From: Sympetrum striolatum
Taxonomy: Eukaryota > Arthropoda > Insecta > Odonata > Libellulidae
Assembly (NCBI GenBank): GCA_947579665.1
Contig: OX388349.1
Coordinates: forward strand, 19,748,459-19,812,458
DNA: 64,000 nucleotides
Direction: 5' to 3'
In this document: one piece after another, positions 11,106-22,832 of the stretch
How positions within the stretch are numbered: the first letter of the stretch is position 1
How the letters are laid out: every line of letters starts with the position of its first letter
Notes under the pieces: generated by a model
Database searches by the model: none
Told to the model about the DNA's origin: nothing
What the model saw: the letters and a program-made list of their open reading frames with translations, nothing else
Translations under genes and position numbers: made by a program

Positions 11106-12119
11106 CCATTTCAACATTTATCACGTGCATCTCAAAAACACGAACAAAGACAGCCGAACTTAACTACTTTTCGTTGTTGTATGCAGTAAAAACTTTAAAA
11201 AGGATTCATTGATTGCCGTTGAAGACGTTGATAATTCATTCCAACCTTCACTTCTTGACGCCCCGATGATTGGTCTGCCCTGAGGCGTTTGCCTCACTCG
11301 TCTGAAAGCAGGCCCTGGTATTTTACCAATTTTTCCGACTTTAACGAAGTGAATGTAACACACGCGACTCGTAGGCCCTCCACTCGCCTCTATGCTCTCG
11401 TTGTAGCAGCAACTTTAATGGACGGCTTAATTCAACGTTTTTTCTACTGCGAGCGGTTTCACATTTAACGCCTTTTTTTCCAACGCTTCCAAGTTTATGG
11501 AGGAGCTCCTCGGAAGGTGGCCGTTCTTTCCTCAGAAGCGCTCAGGTATCGTCCTTGGAACGAAATGCACGCCTTCAGAGAGCGTGTGATAAATATTTAG
11601 AATGAGACTGGTTACTGAGTGATGGCTGTGAGATTCGGATGATTTGGCGCTGTATTTGGTACTCATAGAATTAAACCTTATTGGATATATTTCGTTCTAA
11701 CTCGGGGAAGTCGTGTTCCGAACATTCAAAATGTTTGGTTGACAATATCGTATTGAAAAACAGGAAATTAACTGAATGTCGAAAATTACTTGTTTATACG
11801 AACGAGGATTTTTGCGGATAATATACTTTTTGTGTGTAAGAAGGGAATGCAATTCCTCTTTCGTTGTTGGATTAGTTTGGCATGTATCTCTTCCCCTCTT
11901 CTAATTAATACTCTTACTGGTGGTGATATAGTAAAATGAAATGAATAGACCAATATCATTCATAACAGATAATACAAACGAATGTATGAATTGATGTATA
12001 ACACAATGGTGAAGTACTTTCAGATTGTTAGGCCACCATGGACCGATTTTAAAACGCTTAAGAAGTCTTAATCGTAGAATTTTTCTATGTCAATTCATAT
12101 TAATACAATCCCGGCTCAC
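11106..12119. other. Non-coding DNA
   Basis: No gene recognised. Around 11.27-11.32 kb is GGTCTGCCCTGAGGCGTTTG followed by a GGCCCTGG segment, vaguely like other GC-rich scraps at 44.76 kb, but too short to define a family. Confidence 0.4.
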
Positions 12120-12310
12120 TACTTAGTTACGTAATGGCTGTAGCAACAGTAAATACATGATACTGTTGAAAATAATGTTCATGTTTGCGTTGTATTGTTG
12201 CGGTGTGTTTATATACAGCATTATTGTCGTGTATTGTTTCAATATTAATCAGCGCTGTTACTGATCAAGCAACAACAATGCTGATTGATTTCACGAATGC
12301 TGTAACTTAA
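12120..12310. repeat. ATTGTT/AACAAT mixed-orientation cluster
   Basis: Both orientations alternate: GTAGCAACAG, ACTGTTGAAAATAATG, GTATTGTTGCGG, GCATTATTGTCG, GTATTGTTTCAATATTAATC, CAACAACAATGCTG. Inverted pairs within 30-60 bases could form small hairpins. No coding frame. Confidence 0.5.
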
Positions 12311-13041
12311 TTGGCTTAATCAAGATCGTGCTGTAATGCGTAGGTGTCAGTTTGGAAAGTTCAGTGATCGTTAATGAACGAGTTATATATTTATTAAATA
12401 TAGTTATATATAAGTCACTATTTTTCACTTCTTGTGTAACCTTGGGTTAAGTTGCTCGCTTTCCTGTGCTAAGCAAAACTTCATTTCCATCGTTTATAGG
12501 AATATTATACTTATACCTATAGGATAGGACTTTTGCATAGATATGTTGGGAATTTCTCTAATAAAACCAATTATGAATCTTTTCCGCTTGAACTGTTGTC
12601 TCGCGTAACTGCGTATAGCCTTCACTGTGTATGTTTTTCCATGAGATCTTAGCACAAGGTGATCCTTAGGGGAATATTTTCCATGCACATGCTTCGATGG
12701 ACCGAACGAGATTATTACGGAGTAGAATTGCGTGGGAGAATTGAGTTCGTAGCAGAGATTTAAGCGGCAGTAGATTCTTCATCGGATATACCATTTAATT
12801 ATAGTCGTGAGATAAGTGCGAGTCATCATCTTCGAGGAATGAGATCTGATAACGCAGTGGCGCAATAGTTCTACATAGCCACCCACGCTGTCTCGAATCC
12901 GATACGGTATGTAGAGGTGCAGCCACCACGGAGGGACTACTCGTGACTTCCTGAAACTAATGCACTTTTTCATTAGACTTCTACACACATTCTAGTTTAA
13001 TGCATAAACTGAAATTAAAATGAGAATTACCATGTTTAATT

Positions 13042-13405
13042 GTGTATAAGCTGAGTTTTTCAGCGTATCTTTTATGTTGAGAAAGCCCCCCTCGGCTTAT
13101 ACTCGAGTGAGGGTCCCACTTACTTGTTCTCCGATGGAAAAAGTCTATCTTCTGTCGGAAATCGGCTTGTAATCACCTCACTTGCCTAATTAATAATTAT
13201 TTAACATTTAACCTACTGACACTTTAATTACTGTAATTTACTATCTATTTGAAATTTACCAGTAGCTGCTGAATTTTCTATACTAGGCTTATACTCGAGT
13301 CAGTTAGTTTTTCCAGTTTTTTGTGATAAAATAGTATAAATCAGTATAAATCAGTTGTATAAATCAGTATAAATTAGGGTCGACTTAAACTCGAGTATAT
13401 AAGGT
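13042..13405 (+). mobile_element. Terminal-inverted-repeat transposon, copy A
   Basis: This copy is collinear with the copies at 53.5 and 54.9 kb. Shared blocks run in order: GAGTTTTTCAGC, a CGGCTTATACTCGAGTGAGG block, GGAAATCGGCTTGTAA, CTTATACTCGAGTCAGTTAG, CCAGTTTTTTGTGATAAAAT and a final ACTCGAGTATATAAGG. The termini are degenerate. A small insertion or expansion of AGTATAAATC units sits at about 13332-13376. There is no reading frame for a transposase, so it is non-autonomous or fossil. Confidence 0.8.
13332..13376 (+). repeat. (AGTATAAATC)n tract inside copy A
   Basis: Four imperfect units of about 10-13 bases built on GTATAAATCA or GTATAAATTA. The tract is absent from the other two copies of the same transposon, so it expanded after insertion. 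Confidence 0.75.
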
Positions 13406-13426
13406 AATTTTCCAAGGTCAACCTAA

Positions 13427-13621
13427 TGATGATATTGGTATAATTTATATGTTCTTTCCTAACTTTGTGGAATTCAGTATAAACCATCGTAATCAAACGC
13501 TTAGTAACTTCCACAATTTTATTTCAAACGACTGGTTTCATCAACGAGTTGACATCTTCAGGACCTTAAGTTGGAAGTGGAAGTCACTAAGTGTTTGATT
13601 AAGTTGGTTGATGATATTGGT
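13427..13621 (-). mobile_element. Fold-back element P1 with hammerhead-like core
   Basis: Inverted arms at 13491-13515 and 13576-13600 match at 22 of 25 positions. Between them, on the minus strand, lie CTGAAGA (13561-13555), TG, a small hairpin (TCAA..TTGA), GAAAC (13539-13535) and GTC (13532-13530), in that order. This is the skeleton of a hammerhead ribozyme with a very short stem III. The 13-base phrase TGATGATATTGGT occurs directly at both outer edges (13427-13439 and 13609-13621), like a target-site duplication around a ~170-base insertion. There is no reading frame. Its relatives here are at 27.0 and 51.5 kb. Confidence 0.6.
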
Positions 13622-15300
13622 TTTCTATTGTTCATTTTCGATTTTTAACTATTGACTTAACTTTGATCTTACGTATGCCTTGTTGAGCCATTGTGTTGTC
13701 TTCCGATGTAAAAAAAATCTCTCATATTTAGTTTAATATTATTACTTTCCAATACGTTTTCCTTGTATTGTTGAACAGTACAGCAACAGTCATATATATC
13801 CGATTGTCAATGATCCTGATGTAAAAGGCCGACTTGATATAAACAACTGATAGGATCAGGATAAACAGTATTCGTAAACAGGCGATATCAGCTCTCAGCG
13901 TGGGACAGAGTTGAACAGTGCCCAATACAGAGACCTGATTGTGTTCCGTGCTTAAAAACATACGATAAGACTTTTATCTCGCACCTGATGACACGTCTAA
14001 ACCTTGGGTCGTATTTTTTCAGCGTGTATTGAAAATGCTCCATCTGGACTTACTTTTTCATATCACGTATTGAAGTAGATATATGAATAGGCGGACGGTA
14101 AGGAACGCTGAGGTGTGTCAATGCACATGCGAGGGAATGAAGGGGTTTTCTAAAATAAGCATTGTGGGAAATAGCATCGTTCCTTTGGTCTCTGTGAGTG
14201 ATGAATAAGCGCATGGAAAAAAGTGTAATTCGGTAGTCGAACCCGGATTTCTCACTTGAGATTAATTTAGCATGCAATTAAGAGGGAAACTCTCAATTTT
14301 AAAACATGCAATGCAGATGAAATGTATTCCTTTACCTAGAAATCGTGAAGAAGAATCTTAAGAAATTACAACTTCTGTACTTTGTTATAAAGTTATCTTT
14401 TAAAGGTAGCAACTGCCGCTTCTTTTAACTGGAAGCTCAGATTTAACGTGAGCAGCATAATTTTCTTTAGGAAATCCAAGTCATTATTTAGTGGCCTACA
14501 AATTCCAGGCTAGGGATGTAGAAAAGGCGATTCCGAGAATATTTCTAATATCATTATTTGAAATCGTTGAAAACTAAATGATAAATACAATGATTTTTTT
14601 ATAGTACGATTTTGAGAAAATGTCGCGTTGACGATTACTTGTGGAATCAAATCTCATTATATTGTCTTTTTAATGAAAGATATCAATGTTTGATCACAAA
14701 AGAATGTATTCGTGGATGGATTTAGTCCATTGAAGCAAAAATTTATCAACCTAAGTTAATCGGACACATCTCTGTTACACAACGCGTAAATATTAGTTTA
14801 TGAATCGTATTTGTATTTCCATAGGCTATATTAAAATAAGATCAACCTAGATTCAATTTAGACTAAACAATTTATTTATATGATGAAGTTTGTATTTCTC
14901 CTTATATTTATCCATTCAGATACTCTCTCATATTTCCGAATGCTCGACTAACCCGTTGGGAAGTCCTGTTAGTATCGTAATAACTTAAGAGTATCAATTT
15001 AGATGTAAGTTATCAGGTCGTTGTGTGTTGTATTGGCGGTGACATTGCAAGGTTTCCTCGGATTTGATTATATTCTCTCGGACGTGTAACCCACTTAACA
15101 GATGCCAGGAAAGGTGGTCGGCCGAATAAAGGATTTAATCTGTAAGCTTCACTAAAAAGCTTCTTCGCGTAGAAGTCGGTCGACTGCATATTTCGAAAGA
15201 TCCCCTTTAAAAATTGAGAGTGTGCAGGGGGCGTCCCGTAAGTTCCCGAAGTCAGGATTTAGCCTAGATAATTAGATTAGTTACACAAACAGAGCGGTAT
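13622..15300. other. AT-rich non-coding DNA
   Basis: No gene or repeat family recognised. Frames of 75-77 codons on the minus strand at 13.73-14.28 kb have no motif. Confidence 0.5.
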
Positions 15301-15432
15301 TTTCAGGCCGCATTGTTGCAACTATCTAACAATAAATACTCTTAAGAATTATTTTCTCTCGCGAGTTAGACGTAACAATCGCTATTTGCGAACGACAATC
15401 GGGGTTTTAAACAATCAACGGTCAATAATTGT
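15301..15432. repeat. AACAAT/ATTGTT cluster
   Basis: GCATTGTTGCAAC, CTAACAATAAA, GTAACAATCGC, CGACAATCGG, AAACAATCAACGG and TCAATAATTG follow each other at about 20-40 base intervals. Confidence 0.5.
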
Positions 15433-15589
15433 ATTCGAAAAGCGAGTTTAGTGGTCAGAATTTAAATAATAGTTTATATTCACAGGAATATATTGCCAAT
15501 ATGAATGGACAATTACAATTTTGCTTGCGACGTTTCTGAATTTTCTTTCGCACATACATACACCAGCCTTTATATCATTCTGACTCACT

Positions 15590-15695
15590 AGGGAAAGAAA
15601 AGGCAAACTACCTGACTCCTCATCTTGCGTGGCATGCCTCATTCCCATCTATTCCGTATTGGTAACTGAAGTTACTGGGAATGAGGTTTCAACCT
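15590..15695 (-). repeat. GAGTGAGG-family repeat (minus strand)
   Basis: Minus-strand reading contains AAGATGAGGAGTCAGGTAG followed by TTTGCCTTTTCTTTCC. It is preceded by two GGGAATGAGG-like words about 50 bases apart. The same order occurs at 18.66 kb on the + strand, which identifies the family. Confidence 0.65.
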
Positions 15696-15699
15696 TTCT

Positions 15700-16660
15700 C
15701 CAGGCTGAATAGTCGAAAGACAGACAAACGCGAGCATTCTTGGGAGAGAAATATTTCTTCGAGCCAGAAAAATAGTGGAAAAAATTTACTTAGCCGAAAT
15801 AAGCATATTCTTGAGAAAGTTCGTTCGTTACTCAAGGTATCTCACTGTATTGATTTTATATAGAGTCCTGTTGTTCGAGAGCTGTATTAAATTGTGCCGA
15901 ATGTCCCCAATCCTTCTGCAATTCGGCAGATTTCGGCTTTGAATGAAGTCCCTTCTTCTTTATGTGCTGCTGAGACGTTTAGGTTCTTGGAAGGTCGAGT
16001 AAGGGAAAACGAGAATAATGGTCAATTCCTCAGGATTGGATCGCCTTGATGAGGAGATTTCATCATCCTAGAGGAGTTATCTGCCAAAGTGCTGCCCTTA
16101 GCCGATTTATTTGGCATTTGCTTCCAAGCGAACAATCTGCCCCAACTGCTTTTCAAGAATTCCTTCTCTTGCGATTCTATTCTCGTTTCTTTTGTAACCC
16201 TTTCAGGTATCTTTGTCCTTTTCATCGCTACATCTGCTGTTCTTCTCCTATTTCGGTTTCCTTGACGACATTTTTCGCGAGGCACGTTGGTGATCGATAA
16301 GTTCCCGTGTTGGGAATCGATATGTTTGTGCCTTTCGATTTACTCTTATGAAAATGAAATCACGCCGTTAATGAGCACAACCAACATAAGGCATTAATCA
16401 TCCAAAGGGAGGTGCATACAAACCATGTAATGAACATAATGTGCCGACATGAATTATAGAACTGGCACATACCTCTGATTGCAATCGGTTTAATTACTCC
16501 GTACGCTGTGCGAAAATGATTACTGGGGATTTAAATATGAATATAATCTCTGAAATAATACAGTAGAAGAATGAATTACATTCGAGAAGGAAGATAGCTA
16601 TCAGAATTCGTCGACCCTACCTTTTATGTAAATTAAAACATTTTAACCCATATTGATGTG
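15700..16660. other. Non-coding DNA
   Basis: Overlapping 84-87 codon frames on opposite strands at 16.02-16.30 kb are not compatible with a single gene and have no domain. Nothing else recognised. Confidence 0.45.
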
Positions 16661-16699
16661 GCGTTAATCTAATATATGTATATATACGTACATTTTATT

Positions 16700-16898
16700 A
16701 CTTATAATGATGATAGTGATATTTATGCTTAAAATCCAATAATTTGTGATATTAATTTCCATATTTTTGATATTTTATACTTATAAAATCCTATTGTTTA
16801 TTGTATTTTATACTTTTAAATTCTGCTATGTGATATTGGTGCTGTGATATTGTTTGTAACAAAAGGGTACATCCCGTTGAATAAATAAATAAATAAAT
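16700..16898 (+). mobile_element. LINE-like 3' tail ending in (AATA)n
   Basis: A T-rich segment with repeated TTATAC and TGATATT words ends in GGTACATCCCGTTGAATAAA and a run of AATA units (about 16878-16898). Short terminal microsatellites after a conserved 3' UTR are typical of non-LTR retrotransposon insertions. No coding part was recognised upstream. Confidence 0.5.
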
Positions 16899-17524
16899 AT
16901 ATGCCACAAACACTAATTTATGTGTATATATATGTCATCGTGGATGAAAATGCAAAATATTTCGCTTTCTGTAAATTTTCCAAAAACTGTGGAGACTGAC
17001 ATATTCATACAATTTCCCTATCGCGAAGATATAGCCAAGTTCCAAGGCTGTGATAGTCGTTTATATCTAATAAATATGCTTTGGGAAAATGTCTTTATTC
17101 CTCCAAGTTATTCTTACATTTAAATCGGTATTGTATTGATCATGTACGACTTTCTGGTAATTAGCAGTCAAGTCGTCAGGAGCATATTTCTTTCCGCTTT
17201 CCCGTGTCGATGCGTGTAAAGCTGTCGGAATTCGGTTGTGTAGACGAGGACTTTGAATAATATTTGCCGCTTATCTCTCCGACATCTGCTCCCTCTCCCA
17301 CGCCCCTCGATATATCGATTCGTCCCTCTATTCATAGATCTATCGTTATTTCGCTGCGGATTTGTGATCACGCGCATTTTTCCGCATCGAAATTGGACGC
17401 TGCACTTTCCATTTCTTCCGACCACTTTCCATTGCCAAACCGGCTTTCCTCCTTTGATATGGGCGCCCTCTGATGATATAAGTAAGCACCTTAGGTTAAC
17501 TCTCTTAATTGTTCGCTTTTTTAT

Positions 17525-17720
17525 TATCCAATTTCAACAATCGGTAATTAACGTTCGTTTCAACAATTGGTTCTTACCTCTGTCCGACTTTCTCTCAATA
17601 ATTAGTAAATCTTTCAACAATCAGTCTTTATCTCAACAATCGATCATTCACTCACCAACCTGTATTAGATTCAACAATTAGCCTTACTTTCAACAATCAG
17701 TCTTAGCTTCAACAGACAGG
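17525..17720 (+). repeat. TTCAACAATC minisatellite
   Basis: Units based on TTCAACAATCAGTCTTA recur about nine times at roughly 20-35 base spacing: TTTCAACAATCGG, TTTCAACAATTGG, TTTCAACAATCAGTC, CTCAACAATCG, TTCAACAATTAGCC, TTTCAACAATCAGTC, TTCAACAGACAGG. The 142-codon open frame here (17253-17681) is partly translation of this repeat and is not a gene. Confidence 0.75.
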
Positions 17721-18365
17721 TTTAAAAATCTGTCTCTAATTTCATCACTTTCTCTCTCGAACATTGTTATCCAACAGTGCATTCGTTACAGTAGGTTAAT
17801 CCTTCAGAGGCAATATTAACAATAAGAATCTCAAATCCTTCAAATAATGAACGGGGTATTAGCTCACTTGCGGAACTAGTCACTAATAGCAAAAGTAACT
17901 GTAATTTATTAGCATAAACATTCACTTATACAATATTATTCATATTTCAGCTCATTCTGTTCTATTGTATAAAAACCATATCACATTATCATACCATAAA
18001 TATAATAAGTATAAATACTATATTTTTTTGTCGTAGAAATTCCGGACTTTACGTAAAATATTTTAAAACGAGGTGTACATATCACAGTACACTAGTAATC
18101 TAACATTAATGCTCAAAAATAGACTATTCTACGCTAACAATTATATATAGCACTAATACAACGTTTTGAAAGTTACAACGCATGTTAATTATTTTAATTA
18201 CGAATTCCGACAAACCACATAAAAACGCGTTTTACTTGTTCTGGAATGCGCCAAAAATTAGAACACATTTTTGCAATTCGGGATAGTTTCGTTATTTGAG
18301 CATTAATTCCTGATTATTTTTTTTATTCTTAGTATATAATTGCTTCTGAACTTTAAATACTGAAG
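17721..18365. other. AT-rich non-coding DNA
   Basis: Nothing recognised beyond scattered AT-rich words. Confidence 0.5.
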
Positions 18366-18640
18366 CCGCGTAGGATGATGTGCCATGAGGCGGTGGGCTC
18401 TAGCTTAAACCGGCCCTTGGATGTCGTTTTTATACTTCGCGATCCAATGCACGCTGTGCTAAGTGCGTTCACGCGGTTTCCTTTTAGCGCCAAGCAAATA
18501 ATAACCTTCTATCCACAGTACGCCCTCGACTTTCTTTCATTCATTACCCACTCGATATCGACTACGCTTTTTTCCGCTCGTGCGAACCGCGATGCATTGC
18601 CGCGTGATATTCTGCGAATTGCTCAAGCGCTATGAACCTC
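18366..18640. other. CpG-dense patch
   Basis: GC-richer block with several CGs (GCGATCC, CACGCGG, TGCCGCGTGATA) just upstream of the GAGTGAGG tandem repeats. The 86-codon frame has no recognisable motif. Confidence 0.3.
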
Positions 18641-18660
18641 AATCCCTCACCTACTATTAG

Positions 18661-18887
18661 AAGCCCTGGAGAGGGAATGAGGTAAGGTGAGGAGTGAGGT
18701 AGTTTGCCTTTTCTTTCCTTAATGAGCCAGAAGGAAATCGATGAGGAAAATATTGTATAGAGATTTCTAATTATCAAAATCCCTGGAGAGGGAATGAGAC
18801 AAGGCAAGGAGGGAGATAGCTTGCCTTTTCTCTCCTTAATAAGCTAGAATCTATGAAGGAAATATTATATAGAGATTTCTATTTGTA
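18661..18887 (+). repeat. GAGTGAGG-family repeat, 117-bp tandem pair
   Basis: Two adjacent units of about 117 bases start AAGCCCTGGAGAGGGAATGA (18661) and AATCCCTGGAGAGGGAATGA (18778). They share GAGTGAGGTAGTTTGCC or its variant, CTTTTC..TCCTTAAT and ATATAGAGATTTCTA. No reading frame is conserved between the units. Confidence 0.85.
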
Positions 18888-19222
18888 TATACTTGTTTCT
18901 TCTATCGTATGATTGAAATGAAGCTTAACATGATCAATTTGCTAGTACTGCCATCAATTTAGAGGCTGATTAGATATGCAAGCATTACTTTGAGAGATTT
19001 CGAGGGTGAATGAGGCTTACCATTCAAGATGAGGAGTGAGGTAGCCTCGGAGTTGTAAATACTTGTTTCTTCTCTTATGATTGAAATGAAGCTTAAGATG
19101 ATCAATCTGCTAGTACCGCCATCAGTTTAGAGGCTGTTTAGATCTGTAAGCATTACTTAAGAGAGATATGGAGGGTGAATGAGGCTTACCATTCGAGATG
19201 AGGAGTGAGGTATCCTCGGAGA
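18884..19222 (+). repeat. GAGTGAGG-family repeat, 170-bp tandem pair
   Basis: Two head-to-tail units of about 169-170 bases (18884-19053 and 19054-19222) share TACTTGTTTCTTCT, GATTGAAATGAAGCTTAA, GAGGCTTACCATTC and AGATGAGGAGTGAGGTA with few differences. Together with the 117-bp pair immediately upstream, this repeat family has been duplicated at two scales at one locus. Confidence 0.9.
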
Positions 19223-21430
19223 GGGTTATCCCTCATGACCTCTGTAAGTACTTTAAGTAAGCGCAGCGCGATTTTCTCGTTAATGACAATGTTCATCGCA
19301 ATCAATAAGGACAGTAGGAATTTTATTGCTCCGCATTATTCGTACCGCATGATCATAGCTATAAATGCACAGAGTTGAATGGGATACCCATTTTACCGCA
19401 CCCAAAGGCGTGCGCAACATATTCCATTCATCAAGATGTGATAGGAACCGCAGTGTACAGCACCCGAACGTCTTCCCCGTTAATTAAAGCCCTGGTCCAC
19501 GGGTCGCAGTGTTGCCAACCTTCCAACAGATGGCCACCGCTTTCTTTTACACCGGAATCGATTGTGTGGTGAACGGATTTCCACTCGCATTCGTGACTTT
19601 TTTCGATGCACGCTCACCTCTATTCGCCTATGAATAGAACGCCCCTTCCATTAATTCCCCCGTGACTCGTGCCGAGGGCGTTCGATTAGCCGATCTGTGT
19701 CACGCCCGTGATTTCGTGAGCGACTGCCGGACCAGGGAGATGTGTTGTCGCCCTTGAAATGAAGATGGTGCTCGTGCCCTCTCTCTTTTTGGGAGAGTTC
19801 AGAGGAGATTCAGATAAGAATTATAGAATGGTTCTTCGGATTTCGATAAGTCATTCATTCGATACAGCCTCGGTAGCCACAGCCTGCGGTTCTCTGCTTT
19901 CTTATTCATTTCATTGCGTGTGGTTTATTAATGTCAAACAAATTGGTGTGATACACTTGAATTTCTTGGGCATGCATGATCGAATTTCATAATAAGTTTA
20001 ATATTCAATGAGGTTGACGATAGCTGTCGAGTGGTATCTTCGTGAAATTAATTATTGATATGGTAAAGTCTTCTTTGTATTATACTGCGTTACGTTACAA
20101 GTCTTTATTTCAAAGAGACTGAGATTTAATAGTCCGGTTTTATATTAAACATTTCACAGAACTTAATAATTGAATAATATAATAAGACAGTTAACAAATA
20201 AGGAGAAAAACAAATATACCAAAAGTGCAAATTTTTCAAAACGTAACTATGCAAAACATATATTAAAAACCTATCAGAGAATGTGTACGTAATAATGAAT
20301 ATAGCAGGAGGAGACCAGAATTTCAACAGATTAAAATACTGATTTTATTTTGAGAATAAATTATCTACAGCAGAAGAAACTCCCTAAATAATAGTGTGTG
20401 TATGGCATGCGAGGGAAAATAAATATTGCATCTTACATGTAAAAACACCGATAAACAAGGTATGTAGAAAGTTAAAGTATTGTTTTTGGCATCAAGCATC
20501 GCTAGACTAATTATTAAGTATAAGTATTGCTTGCACAATAAAGATATTGTTTATGTGTTAACAATTTAGTATAAAATAAGTATTTCTAAAGGATAAAAAA
20601 GAATGGCAATTTTTAGATTTCGAAATATTTCCATTGTACACAAAGTTCCGCCAAACCACATTTATTATATGAATTATTGGCCTAATCGATTGTTGAACTT
20701 GTGCATATGGGTTATAAATGCTAACCTGGAAATTGAGCGTTTTTCTCTTAAACGCTACGTTACGAAATTCTGGCCTCGCAGCTTAAATTATTCGACTGCA
20801 TGAAATATTTTCTCCTCCCGTGAAACTGGTTGCCAGAGAAACCCAGGAAAACGCGTAAGTTTTCATCGTCTGTTGTTTTTCGTGCCCGACTGCAGCAGAA
20901 GTTGAGCTTTTGATTTCCGAAAGATGGTCTTGGTCTTCTAAATGTCTGATTGGTGTGTTTGCGTGAGGTGGGGAGAGATGCCCTTCAGACGTTCGTCGCC
21001 ATCTTCGTTAACTCCGTAATCTACTCCTACGTCATCTCATTCAGACTCGCGGCAACGGGTTTATTATTCGGGAAAGTCAACCTCTGCTTTCTCTCATATT
21101 CCATCCTCCGCACTGATGCCGGCAATACGTTTCACTTATATTAAAGTATTTTCCTTTTTAAATCGCTCCGAAAAATATTCACTCCTGACCAAATGGTGAA
21201 ATGTCCTATCATATATGTATTCATTAGACGTTTGATGTGTATTTTTATGCATTTAAAGCAGTAATTCTGTGCAATAATTACTCAGGAGCATTTTAAAGAA
21301 TTGTAGTCAACTTATAACGATTTTATGACCAAAAGTTATTATTAGTTATTTCTTTATTTTATTTATTAACAAACAACAACATACTGCACGATGCCAATTA
21401 CTGCTAACAATCACCAATAATAATAAAGAG
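19223..21430. other. Non-coding DNA with CpG-richer patches (19.43-19.76, 20.8-21.1 kb)
   Basis: No conserved reading frame. The two GC-richer patches contain many CG dinucleotides against an AT-rich background (for example CGCCCGTGATTTCG near 19.70 kb). Frames of 60-77 codons show no motif. Confidence 0.4.
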
Positions 21431-21437
21431 CAAAGAT

Positions 21438-21600
21438 ATCCCAAGGAAGAATAGGCTTGAAAAAAGTCCGATGGGACCGGGAATCGAACCCGGGTCTCCC
21501 GAATGCCGGTCAGGTGCTCTTTTTTAAGTATATTCTTCCTTGGGATTCATTCTGGCTGCACGCTATTTCGTGCAAATAACCTTTACGTTATTTCCTTGTA
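21438..21600. mobile_element. SINE fold-back: minus-strand head joined to plus-strand tail
   Basis: A minus-strand SINE end (B box GGTTCGATTCC, 21490-21480, then CCCATCGGAC and a TTTTTTCAAG tail) is abutted by a plus-strand tail of the same family (21517-21590). The outer arms ATCCCAAGGAAGAATA (21438-21453) and its exact reverse complement (21531-21546) match at 16 of 16 positions, and the inner CTTGAAAAAAG / CTTTTTTAAG parts also pair. The whole can fold into a hairpin enclosing one B box. It probably arose by template switching or by insertion of one SINE into another. Confidence 0.75.
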
Positions 21601-21639
21601 ACGAAGATATCAATAAAATCGTTTGGTTTCTATAACAGT

Positions 21640-21770
21640 TGCTCCATTATCAATTAACTTTTGGTTGCCACAACAGTTGCAACAGCACTTAAACAATAGA
21701 AGATAAGCTTATTTCGTCGCATTTTCCGAAGTTTATTTATCTATTGTCGCATCTGCTTTAACAATGACGG
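21640..21770. repeat. Weak AACAAT/ACAGTTG cluster
   Basis: AACAGTTGCTCC, CACAACAGTTGCAACAGC, AAACAATAG, CTATTGTCGC and TTAACAATGACGG occur in 130 bases. Weaker than the other clusters of this type. Confidence 0.35.
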
Positions 21771-22480
21771 TTTCCGTGGTAATTATCGAAGAGAGAGGGT
21801 AATGTCCGATAGATTTAGAAATAAACGGGAAATTATGTATTTAATCGATAGGAAAACGGTAAAAAAGATATATTATAGTCTCATCCGTAGCATTGAGTAA
21901 ATGCTATGGAAATATCTTCACATTTACCTATTTTAACGAATGAAAGAACCAAGTACTGCAATCTGCTAAAGACACGCTCGATCGAACGGAAATATATTAA
22001 TGGCTCCCGGATTCGGCTCTTACCAAAGAAAATTTTTACAAGAGTTCTCCATGTGCAGAAATCTAATTAAGTCCACTGTATGCTTCATAAAGAAGCAATT
22101 TTTACGATGCAGAGTTAGAGGCGGACGTTCTTAAGGAGATGAATATAAAGGTTTTGATTTCCGCCTCCAAATGCAGTGCACTTTTATCGTTTTTCATCCT
22201 TAATGGGATCCGAGAGGCATCCTTGGAGGAAAAATGCTCACGATAATTCAAACACACGCGTCCATGAACACGGATAAGGCTGTTCTCAGTCGGGGTGTAT
22301 GTCATTCGCTTCTGACGTGGTGTGCATGTAAACTAAATGCAGGTCATCGGGGAGTCCTTGGGGACGCATCAGCCCACCTGGTAATATTTCCATATCCTTC
22401 GTTGCCTTTATAAGCCAATACCATCTAAATAATTTTATTTCTTCTCTCCTAATACGATATAGTTTACCATATTTAGAACT
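21771..22480. other. Non-coding DNA
   Basis: No gene, RNA or repeat recognised. Confidence 0.45.
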
Positions 22481-22800
22481 TTAAGGGTCGTATAAAAGGG
22501 TTACGAGGTAGTGTCACGCAGTTGTCACCGCGAATACCCTTTCTGTCTCCTTATTCGACGACTTCGACTTAATATTCAGCCGATGTTAATTCGTCGCGTG
22601 GATACGTCGTCTCCGAGAGAAGCGCTTCCGGCAGAAAAAGCATCGGCTTCGTGTGTCTGCCCTTAAATTGATCTTCGGAGGCGTTTCGCTGACCTTGCGA
22701 CGTTAATTCGAATCGCCGGAACAGACGCTCTTTGTCCCGTGTCAGGGCCGGGGAACCAGGGCGCGGATATCAAAGGGGCGGTTGAATCAAATACGGACAG
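22481..22800. other. CpG-dense patch
   Basis: About 300 bases with many CGs, for example TTCGACGACTTCGAC, GTCGCGTGGATACGTCG and GCGCTTCCGG. This contrasts with the AT-rich 111-bp array that follows. No exon signals are convincing. It is a candidate regulatory element. Confidence 0.35.
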
Positions 22801-22832
22801 CGGTAGAACAAAGAAAATGTTTATAAATATGT

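Noticed and set aside
17253..17681. 142-codon plus-strand open frame
   Set aside because: Its second half is translation of the TTCAACAATC minisatellite and its first half is pyrimidine-rich low-complexity sequence.
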